Shown here one piece after another: positions 35,601 to 46,900 of a stretch of DNA of 64,000 nt. The notes under the pieces were generated by a model. It was not told the origin of the DNA, did no database searches, and worked only from the letters and a program-made list of their open reading frames with translations. Numbering within the stretch: position 1 is the stretch's first letter; each line of letters opens with the position of its first letter. The DNA is from Dillenia suffruticosa (taxonomy: Eukaryota > Streptophyta > Magnoliopsida > Dilleniales > Dilleniaceae). The stretch covers positions 19,238,608-19,302,607 of the forward strand of contig JAVTVX010000001.1 of assembly GCA_033439265.1 (NCBI GenBank). The letters run 5' to 3'. The position numbers and the translations under genes were made by a program.

Positions 35601-36379
35601 ACCACCAAAGGCATGAGGCATACGGATTACCCCACAAAACAGCACGAACACTAGGACAACACACTAGGCAAACCTTGTTTACAACTATAACTCCTCTTAA
35701 TCCATATTTCTTACTCGTGCTTGTTTTACCTTGAATTTCACAAAACCTAGTAACGAACGAGGCATTCACTTATCCATAAAACTTGTAATCTATCCATAGA
35801 CAGCCAAAAACTTGGCAAACCTTAAAACCAATATACCTGGCCAGCCTGAGACGACATAAGCGCAATCGAACACGGTCTTCGATCTCTTCGATTCTTCATA
35901 GCAGGAAGCGCAGCCTTAATCAAATGAAAACACCCAACCAAATTCACATCAAGCATAAGCTTCACTTCCTCCAATTCCTGCGTTTCCAATTCCCCTGGAA
36001 CAAACACTCCTTGATTACAAACCAACACATCGATCTCTCCAGCTTCGTCTATCGCCTTCTTCAACGCATCGAAATCTCTAACATCGGCGGCGAAAACCCT
36101 AACGTCGATTCCAGTGGAGAGCTTGATCGATTGCTTGGCTTCTTCGAGCTTGTTCAAGTTGCGCGCCAAAATGGAGACTTTGGCGCCTTGTAAGGCGGCT
36201 TCGGTGGCGAGAGCGAGGCCGATTCCGCTCGAGCCGCCGGTGATGAAGACGTGGCGGTTCGTGATAGGGATTTTGACGGGACGGGGACGGAGGATAAGGG
36301 TTAGGAGGAGGAGGAGGAGGAGGAGAGAGAGAGGAACGATGAGGAGAAGAAAGAGAAAGAAGAGGTTAGGGTTTGCCAT
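32602..36379 (-). CDS. TSC10: 3-ketodihydrosphinganine reductase (TSC10)
   Basis: Three exons on the minus strand: 35837-36379, 33321-33468 and 32602-32894. They give 327 residues (Arabidopsis TSC10A about 326). The enzyme is an ER membrane SDR that reduces 3-ketodihydrosphinganine to dihydrosphinganine with NADPH, the second step of sphingolipid synthesis. Seen: an N-terminal Leu-rich membrane segment (residues about 6-30), the cofactor loop TGGSSGIG (47-54), VCNQG, a Ser pair (176-177), the catalytic pair in YSASK (Tyr190, Lys194), and a C-terminal hydrophobic stretch ([20 protein letters not shown]) before a Lys-rich end, AKWHAKKK, which resembles an ER-retrieval tail. The start is the methionine directly before the membrane segment; an upstream in-frame Met at 36517 is in the presumed leader. 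Intron 1 (2.4 kb) carries repeats. All motifs are intact. Confidence 0.95.
34660..34960 (+). mobile_element. Possible copia-type LTR relic in TSC10 intron 1 (fossil)
   Basis: A stretch with an AATAAAG-like signal near 34855 is followed by TTAGTGTCAGAGCTTGG (near 34909). This resembles the primer-binding region that follows the 5' LTR of many plant copia elements. It is old and broken. No coding parts were identified with confidence and the second LTR was not found. The assignment is weak. Confidence 0.3.
35340..35630. repeat. Diverged tandem duplication in TSC10 intron 1
   Basis: Two units share, in order, TGCTTAT(A/G)CGC(T/G)ATAT, a TTTTTTTCCCTT tract and CACCACCAAAGGCATGA. The first runs about 35340-35480, the second about 35518-35630. 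The first has extra sequence after the pyrimidine tract. Confidence 0.7.
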
Positions 36380-37774
36380 TTTGATCGATAGGATTCGGAA
36401 TTTCGAAGACGTTGATTTGGGGATTTTGTGGATATGGATTTGATTCTCGTTTGTGCTTGTTTTTTGATTTGTCCGTCCACCGTTGCCTTTGGTCACCAAC
36501 GGGTTCAGGTTCCCCAAAACGCGGGATTCTTCGTATTTTTAAAATGCGGCGTTTTGGAGGGATACCAAAAGGTGTTGCCTTTTTTCATTTTAACGTAAAA
36601 ATTAAGAAAATATATATAATTACAGAAACCAGATTTGAAACTAAATTTAGACAAAAAAAGTGTTTACCACTCGAATATCCCTACAAAACCCTAAAAAGTA
36701 TTGCTTTGAGATGCAAGGATCATGTCTTGCGTAATAAGAAAAAATGTCATTAAAAATTAAACAGGCTGAATTTTATCTCATAATTTATTTTAATATATAT
36801 ATTTTAAAAGAATTATTTATTAAAAAATATTTTTACTAATTTAAAATTACTTGAATTTGAAAAATTATAATTTTTCTATTTGTATGAGATTTGATTTCTT
36901 TAATTATTCATTTGTTTATATATCTAACGACCAATGCTGAACATAGTATAAGGATGGATACTAGGTAGGTCGACCTAATTAAGAATGATCGATTAAGGTT
37001 CTAAATTTGATTGAAGTTTTGTTTTATATACCATACTAAAATCCAAATACAGCAACAATATATAAATGTTTATTTCACTAAATAGAGTTGATTATATAAA
37101 TCATTTTATATTATTAAATTTTATTTCATATCGTATGTTTATTTATATGATATTTTTTTATACGACAATAATAATTATATTTTTATTATATTAAATTGGG
37201 TGATAATATAGATATTTTTATACTATTTTGTACTGAAATCTAAATATATACATAAAATATTTTATAATTAAATTTAAGATAATTTTTAATTTATGAAAAT
37301 GGAGGGTAAAGTTTCAAATCTTTTATCTTTTGAAAGAGCATGGACACTTGTGCTATTAGACCACTATTTAGCTACAAAAGAATTCTTTAAATGTATATTA
37401 CATGGAAAAGATACAAACATCTTTTCTATGATGTCTTTTCTCTTTTTCTCTTTCTCTAATAATCGATCGATATTTAAAATTATATTTTAATTAATTTTAT
37501 TCAATTATTATCAAATTCAATTTAAAAAGAGTTTTCTTATCATAATTTTTTCTATTTTTAAATTTCAAATCAAAATTTAATTAAAAAATTTAATATCTTT
37601 ACTTATATAATACAAATATCCTAATTTTGGGTTAGACCATGCCGAGTGAAAGCTGGCCTACGAGACCTAAGCACAAACCCAAACCTGACACCTATCCAAG
37701 GTGACTCCGTCCACTGTTTGATCTTGAGTCATGGATTTTTTGGTTCAGGTTAGATTGAGCAAACAGTGGTAGTA

Positions 37775-37965
37775 TTCAAATTTGGACACCAAACTCTTTT
37801 AGTTGTAGCAGTCAAGAGCACTCTTACCCCTTAACCAGAAATCTCAAGTTCGAGTTATAAAAATGATAAAAAATGATTTAAGAGAGTCAATCCTTAAAAT
37901 GAGTTTTACAATATTTGAATCGGATTAATCAAACAAAATTTAAATAATGATAATAAAAACAAAAA
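37775..37965 (+). mobile_element. tRNA-type SINE-like element, second copy
   Basis: It has the GTAGCAGTCAAGAGCACTCT and AATCTCAAGTTCGAG head (degenerate pol III boxes), then GAGAGTCAATCC and TTGAATCGGATTAATC, then an A-rich tail. It shares its order of landmarks with 10665-10857; a 3' portion of the same kind appears near 40800-40918. Confidence 0.55.
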
Positions 37966-40799
37966 AAATATATTCAAGTTTGGGCTCGACCAAAAGTAAT
38001 TGAGATTATGATTTTAGTTTCGATTTTAAAGCTAGATAGTTTTGATTTATTTATTGTTCTAAAATCAAAAGGTTTTAATTTTGGTTTAATTCTAATTTTG
38101 TTCCGGCTTTTATGGTTTTTATATTGTTTTAAGTGATCTATAATTTTTATGATTCTCATGACTATTCACATGGCTCCTTCATGATTTGGTTCTCGGCTTC
38201 AATTTCATGATTTTTTAAAAGTTCTGATTTTAGTTCTAATTTTAATTTTAAAATTTAAAAACTCTGAATGTTTTAGTTTTAAAATTAAATCATAATAATT
38301 TTTATAATTGTTTTTAATTCCATAAAGTCTGATTCGAACCGAAACATTTTAATCTAAATTATGTTAAATTATTTATAAATAAAAATTGTGGATACTGAGA
38401 GGGTGTGGTGTTTGACAACACATGTATAGATCTAATTAGGATGGGATCTAATTAGGCAGCCTAGTTGAAAGGCGACAACATGCTTAGATCTAAGTCTTTG
38501 CTTTCTCTTACTGAGTTCAAGTTTTGTGTATATACACGAAGAGTTTTGTCCTTTAAGAATTTATTTTAATTCAAATTAAATTTAATCGAATTCAATATGA
38601 TTACAGAATAATGATAATTTATCAAAAAATTAATAATAATAGAGCCATACAATTTTACAACATCCGAATCTGGTTGCTTAAAAATTTTTATTTTTGTAAT
38701 TCATAAATTTAGAAATCTAATTTTTTTTATTTTCCTAAAAATTATAATTTTAAATACATAGTATATTTCATCAAGATTAATTTCAGAATTTCCCTACTTA
38801 TAAGATTTGGGCAATCTAATTCTTCCCAACCGCACTCATCTTCTTGTGTATGTTTTTTCTCCTGATTTTTCAATTTCACATATCTTATGCATTGATCCAA
38901 AAGCATGCAAAGAGGGATATGTGCACATTATTCAATTAAAATCGTTGGAATTCTTATCTTTTGTTCTGCTGCAAATACTGATGACTGTAATCAACCAAAT
39001 ACATGGCGATAGAATGTAAGGAAGACGACACCTGACTTGACCTCCCCCTTTTTGCAGTATTTTGAGCGTTTTTTTTCTGTAATTCTGATACTAAATCATA
39101 TTTAAAATTATATTTCGATTAATTCAGTTCAAACTACTTTAAATTCTTTTTTTAAGAGAAAAATTTCTCGATGTTATTATTATTATTTTTTTTAAAATTT
39201 AAACTTAATTTTTTATTAATAGATCTAATATTTTTCTTATTAAAATAACTGTTGATTGTTATTTTGAGCTCTTTTATTGAGCTGTGAAGCATCGGATGCC
39301 ATTCATCTTTTACTTGGATCCTTTTTTCACCTCCAAACCGCTATTGCAGTCAAAAGCAAAAATACCCAAAGGGAGAAATGGTGGGAGCAATTAGGGCACT
39401 GACAGATTACGTTCGAAGAGTGTCAGTGGACTTTAAAAGAGTACACTTTTCCTCATCATCTACAGGAGATTATTATAAAACCTAAAAGCCCAAAAGCTAT
39501 TACATCCTCATCATCTTCCGCAGATTTTATGTTCTAAAGTGATGGGTCCAAGTTTACATTGTTAAGATCCAGACTGAAAGCGGAGATAAGAGTACACTTT
39601 TCCAGGCTGGTGACCGGCATGGAAGGTTTTTTTTTTTTTTTTTTTATATCCATCGATATTTAGAATTATATTTTAATTAATTTAATTTGAATTATTATTA
39701 AACTCTTTTTTAATGAGAAATTCTTTCGATATATATATATATATATATTTTATAATTTAAAATCAAATTTTAATTAAAAAATCTAATATCATCTTCACTA
39801 ATTTTATTATCCATTGATTGATCGGGAAGTTCAGCATGTGACACCGACTCATGAAGATATTTAAACAATTAGTCCCCTTTAAATGATAACTACAAGCTAA
39901 TGGGACTACCATGTACCCAATTTGAACTAAAACTTTTGGCAGTTTTAGCTTTGTTATAACATCATCCCTGTAAAGTGATGGGCATGACGACATAAATGTA
40001 CAGGGTGTTTAGCATGTGAAACTTTAATCCTCTCTCCTTTTTTTTTTGAATTTTTTTCAAATGATGAATCATTTTTCTTTATATTCCTATTTGAATTAAG
40101 GGGGGGTCTCATGTCCTTTGCCTATTGGTCCTCACTTTATGAAACAATCTCTTATCAAATGGGTATCTTTAGATATGGAAAACCTATCCGGTGGGAGTCC
40201 CCAAGATTCCGGGTTTTGCCCTTGTTCTATATATATATATATTCAATCGGTGAGCTCCACCTCCTCATCAACACAAGTGGACAAAGATCTAGATTTCAAA
40301 ATCCACGAAAGAAAAAAACCAACCCCTCTTTTCTTGATTCCAATAAATCTAAGTAGAATTTCCTTGACCACACCTTTTGCTTTTTCAGTTCTTCTTCTTC
40401 TATGTTGCTATTGTGTCGACACTCTTCTGTAATTAGAATTATTCTCATGTGTCTTGGAATGAGTTTGACAAGGAATTGGGCTTGTTTTAAGAAAGGAGCT
40501 AGCGTTCATGAATTTGCAACTCTTTTAATTGTATTTTTTTTTAAATATAATAATAAGAATAACAACCACAACCTTAGTATTAGGAATAATAGTCCATCCA
40601 GTATGTGCACTTGAGCAAGCACATTGGTGAGAATTGACGATCAAATTGAATTTTGAAAAAAAAAAATCTATTACTATAGAATTTTGATTTCATCGATTCC
40701 AGCTTTTTTCCAATTAGAAATGGTTTAATTGCTATCTTCACTATATTCCTTCCTCTCATTTTGACAATAATTGCAAGAAAAATTACCAATAACTTGTGG

Positions 40800-40918
40800 G
40801 GCCTGATAGTAAAGCACTAAACTCCTATAGGTGCTGAGAGAGCAGGTCTCTTAATTGACTCTCATAATTATTCAAATCGAATTAATTAAATTTTTGGATA
40901 TCTTAATCATAAGAAAAA
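40800..40918 (+). mobile_element. SINE-like 3' fragment
   Basis: GCAGGTCTCTTAATTGACTC is followed by ATTCAAATCGAATTAATT and GGATATC, the landmarks of the 3' half of the two SINE-like copies at 10665 and 37775. The head is weak. Confidence 0.35.
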
Positions 40919-41323
40919 TTTATTTCCATTTTCGTGAACTATAGCTGTCAAATAATCCCTCCCCCCGCCCCCCAATCTTTTTCTTTGTTGAATAATGTGT
41001 GAATGGAATGAGCAAGAAATTGAAAATATAAAATCCAATAATTGAAGAAATTAAAAAACCTCAAAAAATTAAAAAAAGAAAAGAATAATTGATAGCATCA
41101 ATGAACATGACAAAGCTTCTCCTCCTACATCACTGTCAATAGCAACCATACAAACTTTCATGGAAAGGAGAGGGACAAAACCTTGGGTTTAATTCTCCCC
41201 CCAATAATTCTCACTTAGGAATTAAATACATACGAATCATTATTATAACCCATTCCCCCAACACATAATTATGCAAAATAATTAGTAAGAATTACCATAT
41301 TTTACACTTTTCTGCTTCATTTT

Positions 41324-41892
41324 TCAATATTTCTTAGAGTTAATATTGTTGTAAGATGAATCGTAGTTGTAAGCTACGTGAGGAGGCAGTCTTGAGCTAT
41401 CATTTTGCTTGTTAGATTTTATGTTGTGTGAAGAGAACTTTCCATGCCTGTTCTTCCTTCTTGGTATCATAGACCTTGGGATGAATACCCCTGTCCCTTT
41501 GCTCTCTCTTCTGCAACTTTGCTCACACAAGAGTGGCGATGGCGTAGTCGGATGAATTGTTCTAGAGAAGCCCTGAAAATCAAAAATTTTAAATTACGGT
41601 CAAATTTTAGAAGAATAGAAATTAACTTGTGTTCACAGTAGAATGAACAAAGAATACAACTCATACAAGCGTAAGCTAGTCTGCAAAGGACTATGGCTAC
41701 TTTGTATTGAACTATAAGAAAAACAAGCTTGATTAGGGTTACTAGAGGGAGAGAGAAGAAAAGACGGAGAACCTGGAAAGAAACTGAAGGGCTTGTAACT
41801 GTGTCTTCGTCGTCGTCCATAATAAGAAGAGAGATTTGCTTGCTTATGTCTGCAAAGAATGCATCATCTTCTACTTCCATAGCTACTTCCAT
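41324..41892 (-). CDS. Plant-specific 122-residue protein, At5g19190/At3g06070-like
   Basis: Two exons on the minus strand, 41773-41892 and 41324-41572, are joined at phase 0 across a 200-base GT-AG intron to give 122 residues. The N-terminus is acidic and starts MEVAMEVEDDAFFADISKQI, followed by SLLIMDDDED. The second exon has SRTIHPTTPSPLLCEQSCRR, then ESKGTGVFIPRS and a basic PRRKNRHGKF. The tail is Asn/Ser-rich. No signal peptide, membrane segment or known catalytic motif is seen. The ESKGTGVFIP(R) plus RRK block is shared by a small family of plant proteins of unknown function; a nuclear or regulatory role would be a guess. Its place between TSC10 and ECR1 is that of At5g19190, which supports orthology. 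A G-run plus GA tract (41954-41985) lies in its probable 5' leader. Confidence 0.85.
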
Positions 41893-43953
41893 TTTTTACT
41901 TGCAGAGAGAGAAGGGAAGCCTTAAGAGTGTGAGGTTGGTGATAAGAGTGAGTGGGGGGGGGGGGAGAGAGAGAGAGAGAGAGAGGTGAGGAGAAACTAA
42001 GCAACTTCAGTAGCAGTTAATGTTTATAGTTGCTTTTTCTTCAGTTGGACAACTACCAAATGGTATTAAATAGAGGGAAAAGCAAGGGATGGGGGATGGG
42101 GGATGGAGGAGGACAACTGAGGGTGAACATGTGGGGTGGTGGGGTCAAGATGGGGCAGTTGGACAATCTGTCTAAGTCCCACAAAAACCCCACAAGAATC
42201 ATGAAGTGTATAATGATATTATCCAGTTGGGGCAAGAGATGAGGAACTGCCGGCACCAACCCACACCCAGATATCTGATCAAAGATAGACTTAATCTACT
42301 AGCACACTTGGTTGTAAATCTGTCCCACACCCCCCGGCTCTCTCTCTCTTACCCACTCAAAATATGGTACATAAGTGAGTTCTACAAGAAAGATACTTGT
42401 TGGTTCAACTGATAAATTCGTTTGGCTGTCGGACTAGAGATTTTAAAACTTCTTTTATTGGCTTATTTTTGTCTTAAATACAAAAATAACAATAAAAAAT
42501 TATGCAAAATAAGCATATATATATTTATTTGCACCCAAATTCTAGATTAACTCATAGAAATATAAGATTTAAAATTCGATTTTTAGAAGTTATAATAGTG
42601 AAGTTTTGAATCAATATAGGGTTTGCCCGTTGTATCTTCCCTTTGCATTCTTGCATAGGTGGGTTAAACCGTAGTTAAAAAAAATGGAAACATATTTCAT
42701 TTGATGATAGACCATGGATCCATAGAAAACATGTGGCGGATTCAATACATTGCTAAAAATGCATCTAATAGTGGATCCTTGGTCCAGATTGTGGGGGTGG
42801 AGTCTGTTCTTAGTTATCCATTGAGTGATCAAGATCAGGTGGCGCAATGAAGCATTAGGTAGGGCTGGGGCAGAATATAGACTGCATCAACATGTGGTTG
42901 TCAAGAACCCCTAAATAATAAACAACGGAAAGAAATGAACTTGGGGATGGTTGTGGGCCATTATGTTCTTATTCATTAACCAGGTTACACGATTAATCAC
43001 ACCCTGCTTGACCAGTTTTCTGGCCTTCCCCAAAGTCACCTCCAGGTAATTTGCCTCCTGGAGAAAGCAAAGTTGGGAATTATTGTAGACCGCACGGTTT
43101 GGCTTGCTGCCCTGAGGGGTCCACCCATATGCTTTCATGATGGCCCTTCAGTTTCAATTGCCCTATTGATAGCATCACATACCTAATTTTTTAGATTTTT
43201 TTTGTTTATTACACGGAATCACAAAAACCATAAATGAAAATTAGAATACTAAATTTAGAAAAAAACACTTAAATAAAAATTTTTATCATTCGAACGGTCC
43301 TAAGATATTCTTTTAGACCTTTATTGTAAGCCCAGGTGAATGAGATCCAGTTATGTACTTCCCCAATTTATTGGGAGTTCGTGGACGAAGGATAAGGGGT
43401 ACCGTATTCATCAGTGTAAAGTTATGCAGCTTTTGATCCTGTACAAGTATATGATGGATGCCATGTTGCAGCACTAACAAGTATGGTATCAACAGAAGTG
43501 GTTTATGTGTTCATTTTGTACTTCACACCAATAATCATACTCTATGAAAGAACCGCAAAATCTAATCACAATATATGCCAAAATTAATACCGCTGATTAG
43601 TTAGAATTTTACAAAATACTCAATAGCTACTCATCGACCTTTTGATGCCAATACTTTTGAGCAAGCTACCAATGTTTAATGCACATCACTCAGAAAAATG
43701 CTCGCTAAAACTCATGGGATGCCTCAATCATCATTCTGTTGGTAATAAGTAAACAGCTTCAAGAGTGCAGTTGAGTTCGCCGGTTTTTAAAATATGTTCG
43801 AAATGATAAATACTTGAATCACCTTATCCAGACTCCCTACATTCTACTAATGACCGGGGAGAATCTCTTTGTTGCTTTTAAAGCAGCCTGTATCCAGAAT
43901 GTGTGAATGTGATTAACTAAGCCCCACCAGCTGTGTCCGTATCAATAACCCGA
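41893..43953. other. Intergenic region between the small protein and ECR1
   Basis: The first 100 bases hold a poly-G and GA tract (41954-41985) and the likely promoter of the small-protein gene. The rest has no supported gene. A minus-strand ORF at 42911-43138 has no family resemblance. The right end is the 3' flank of ECR1; an alternative in-frame stop for the ECR1 C-terminus lies at 43918-43920. Confidence 0.55.
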
Positions 43954-46900
43954 TCAATCCCCTTGAAAAACAACACGCAATTTTCTCAAAGATGAGGTCT
44001 TCTTGTCATTCTTTCTAGTTGTACCAGCAACGTGGACAACATCCATGGGAATTTTACCCATCAGATCAAACAGTGGTAAACTTAGGTTTGATCGGGTCAT
44101 CTCCTCCAACACAGGGGGTGCCTGCATGTACAGATTATTCCCTCGGTGCGTAACGCTTGCTTTGGACAGAAGAAGCTTCGGATGATCTTCAAGGATATAA
44201 ATGAACTGTCATAATGCAAAAGATAGAAAATTGAATAGATTAGAACAATGTTACATGCAGAAATCAACAACCCAGCTTCCACACTTCTGATTTTGTTTAA
44301 TTTGAAACTGTCTCTGCACTTGAATATTATACTGTCAAAAGACTGATAAAGTCTGGTTGAAGTCCGGTGCAAATTCAGGGTTCCAAGAGGGAAAACATGA
44401 GATGAATCACATGTACACAATTCTTCTTCTTCATTTGATTTTGCAAAAGAAATAAGAGGACATTGCAAGTTTTCATATCCCATTGTATTTATTACATTGT
44501 ATTATCCCATTTTGTTGATTTAGTTCCTCTAGTTTATTAGTGCACCCAATCACTGTAAATAATTAGACCAACCTCTTATTGATTTGCCCGCTCCATTTAT
44601 ATTTTTGTTTCAACCACATCTAGAGACAGATCAAGCACTTGGAACTCGTGTGACTAACCCTATCAGCAGTCCAGAAGCTAAGGTATTTAAAAGCAGCGCT
44701 CCTTTAATGTGCACTTGATAGTTCTAGTGAAACATTCAATTAGTTCTAAGCATTACTAACAACAGCTAATGCAAATGATCTCCAACTTACTTGATAGGAG
44801 ATGCGTCACTTCAAACAACATCCAAAGTTCAAATTACAATAAAATCATGAAAAGATCTTCTCTCTTGAAACCATGATTTGACCACAAGCCATAACCATAC
44901 AACCTCTTCACGCTCTCCATGATCCACCCATCTCAATTACTATCAAACTTAAACCGCAAACCTCACAACAAATTTTCACATACATCTACGGATGAGAAAA
45001 CTTGGTTCCCGACTAAATGTCGTCTCTGTTCCAAAATTATAGTCCATCCATCCTCATCTGCTCAGAGTCTTAAGTGCTTTTATTCCAATTTTCCAATCTA
45101 TCACCATCTGTAGCAAATATACTTTGGAGGTAAAATGTCCTATCTGTACATTTTTTGAAATAAAACTGCAGTGCCATTCTCTCTGTTTATGATCACAAGG
45201 GATCGATGTTATCAAAGGCTCTGTGGTGCTTTCCTAGGGGCTCAAGGTGCTAATTCAGAACCTAATAATGTTTCAACTTCAGAGAAGCACTCACCTTTTC
45301 CATTTACACCTTGTGGAAAATTATTTCAGAAAGAAAACTTTCTATGATTTATTTCATTTTCATTGCTCAGGAACTGTTTCGCACTCCTCTACTGTATATC
45401 TCGCCCACAAGTTGGTTATAACCTAACCTTGTCCTTGCTTTAAGAAAATAGTGAAATTTAAGAAAATTGAGATGTATAATTTTGCATTTGTGTTCTATCA
45501 ATCTTGAAACAACCTAGTAACTATGATAACATTTCAATGATTTTGAGCTGATTTAAAGCACACAAAGGTACATAATAACATATTTTGCATCTGTTAATGC
45601 ACATGTGATGACACTGAACTTTTTTTCCTGAACTTGCATCAAATATCTAGGCAACTTACTTTTCAAGATATAATTATTTAAATAAGTGCCTCGCTTCCCT
45701 TGGACAAGCCCCAGTGTAACACATGGCCTCTTAAGCAAGAACAAGGTCTTAGTGCTTTTATCAGCAGTAAGTGGGACTATAACTTGGAATAAAAAGAACA
45801 ACTTATAATTAGAAGAACCTAATTAGATAGAGAAGAGATTAAAGAAGAGTATAGAAACAATTCTTTCAGCCTATAACCTACACACACAATGATGATCCAA
45901 TCCTTTTTAGGCTTGGCCATCAGTCTTGACAAAGTGCCATATGAAAGTCTGTCAAAATTTTCAAACCAACTAGCTGCAGTCAGCCTCTGTTAGGATTTAA
46001 TATATAGAGACCTATCTAGAGATTTTATTTCAATATCACAAAGTTAAAACCAATTTTATGGAGCAAAAGAGTGTTTTGAGTTAAACCACTGCATTGATAT
46101 ACAGCATCAGTGGTTCTTTAGTCAACTCGTGATCCAAAACTAATCTAAAGCAAAAGCAAGGGCAAAATCAGCACAAGAATATATATACTACAACAAAATC
46201 TGAACGGATTTTAGGTCTTAATAGCGAATGTCATGATTGAAACAAATAGTAGGTGGCAATGAGAAAGAGAAGAACCTTTTGTAAAGTCGTCGATGGATCA
46301 AGCTCGATAAGAACACCAGGACCACATACAAGGCAATCCTTGTCCTTCACAAACTCAGTAACTTTAGTGTGGAGTCCGTGAACACCGTTATACCTGAAAA
46401 AAGAAGGCTTGAGATAATAATTAAGCGATAAGGAGTAAGAAATACTGCAGTTTGTCATATGTATTACTTTGTTTTGAGTTAAAAGAAAAAGAAAAAGAAA
46501 AAGAAAAACACACAATTTAATCACTAGAACCAGCGGTGATACCCTATTCAAATTAGTGACATGAAAGGCTACACCGAAAATATAAGCAACCTTCAAATTG
46601 CATTTCTGGATTCTAACATCTAATGGCAAGATAACAAAGTGCAACAATATTAGCATAGCAAGTAGTCGTGTATTCTCGCGTCTCATGACATCCATAGAAA
46701 TAATAAAAGAACGGGAGAAAGTGACACGTGTAAATAAACTTTGCTGAGTTTTTCTTTTGTCTGTCAGGGGGGGCTTGAGTTCCAAAATTTGACAACATGT
46801 TTGGTGGGTGAAAAATTTACCTGAGCTGGTAAGAAAAAATGGGAACTAGCAATAATACAAATCTCTAAATGTTTTCCGCTTCCATAATAAGATTTTGCTC

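Larger units (their letters stand above)
36380..41323. other. AT-rich gene-free region with small repeats
   Basis: Nearly 5 kb without a recognisable gene. It holds the TSC10 promoter at its left end, a very AT-rich block at 36780-37660, an inverted repeat around CCACTGTTTG (37711 and 37760), SINE-like copies at 37775-37965 and about 40800-40918, a (TA)n at 39731-39749 and long T runs. Blocks near 37450-37610, 39090-39235 and 39650-39790 resemble one another (TTATATTTTAATTAATTTAA then AAATCTAATATC-like words). They are probably copies of one small AT-rich repeat. Confidence 0.6.

Noticed and set aside
37711-37769. Inverted repeat around CCACTGTTTG as a possible miRNA hairpin
   Set aside because: The arms are only about ten perfect bases and no known miRNA family was recognised.
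42911-43138. 75-residue minus-strand ORF containing GVINRVTWLMNKN
   Set aside because: No recognised family and no splice partners. It may be a TE fragment, but this cannot be supported.
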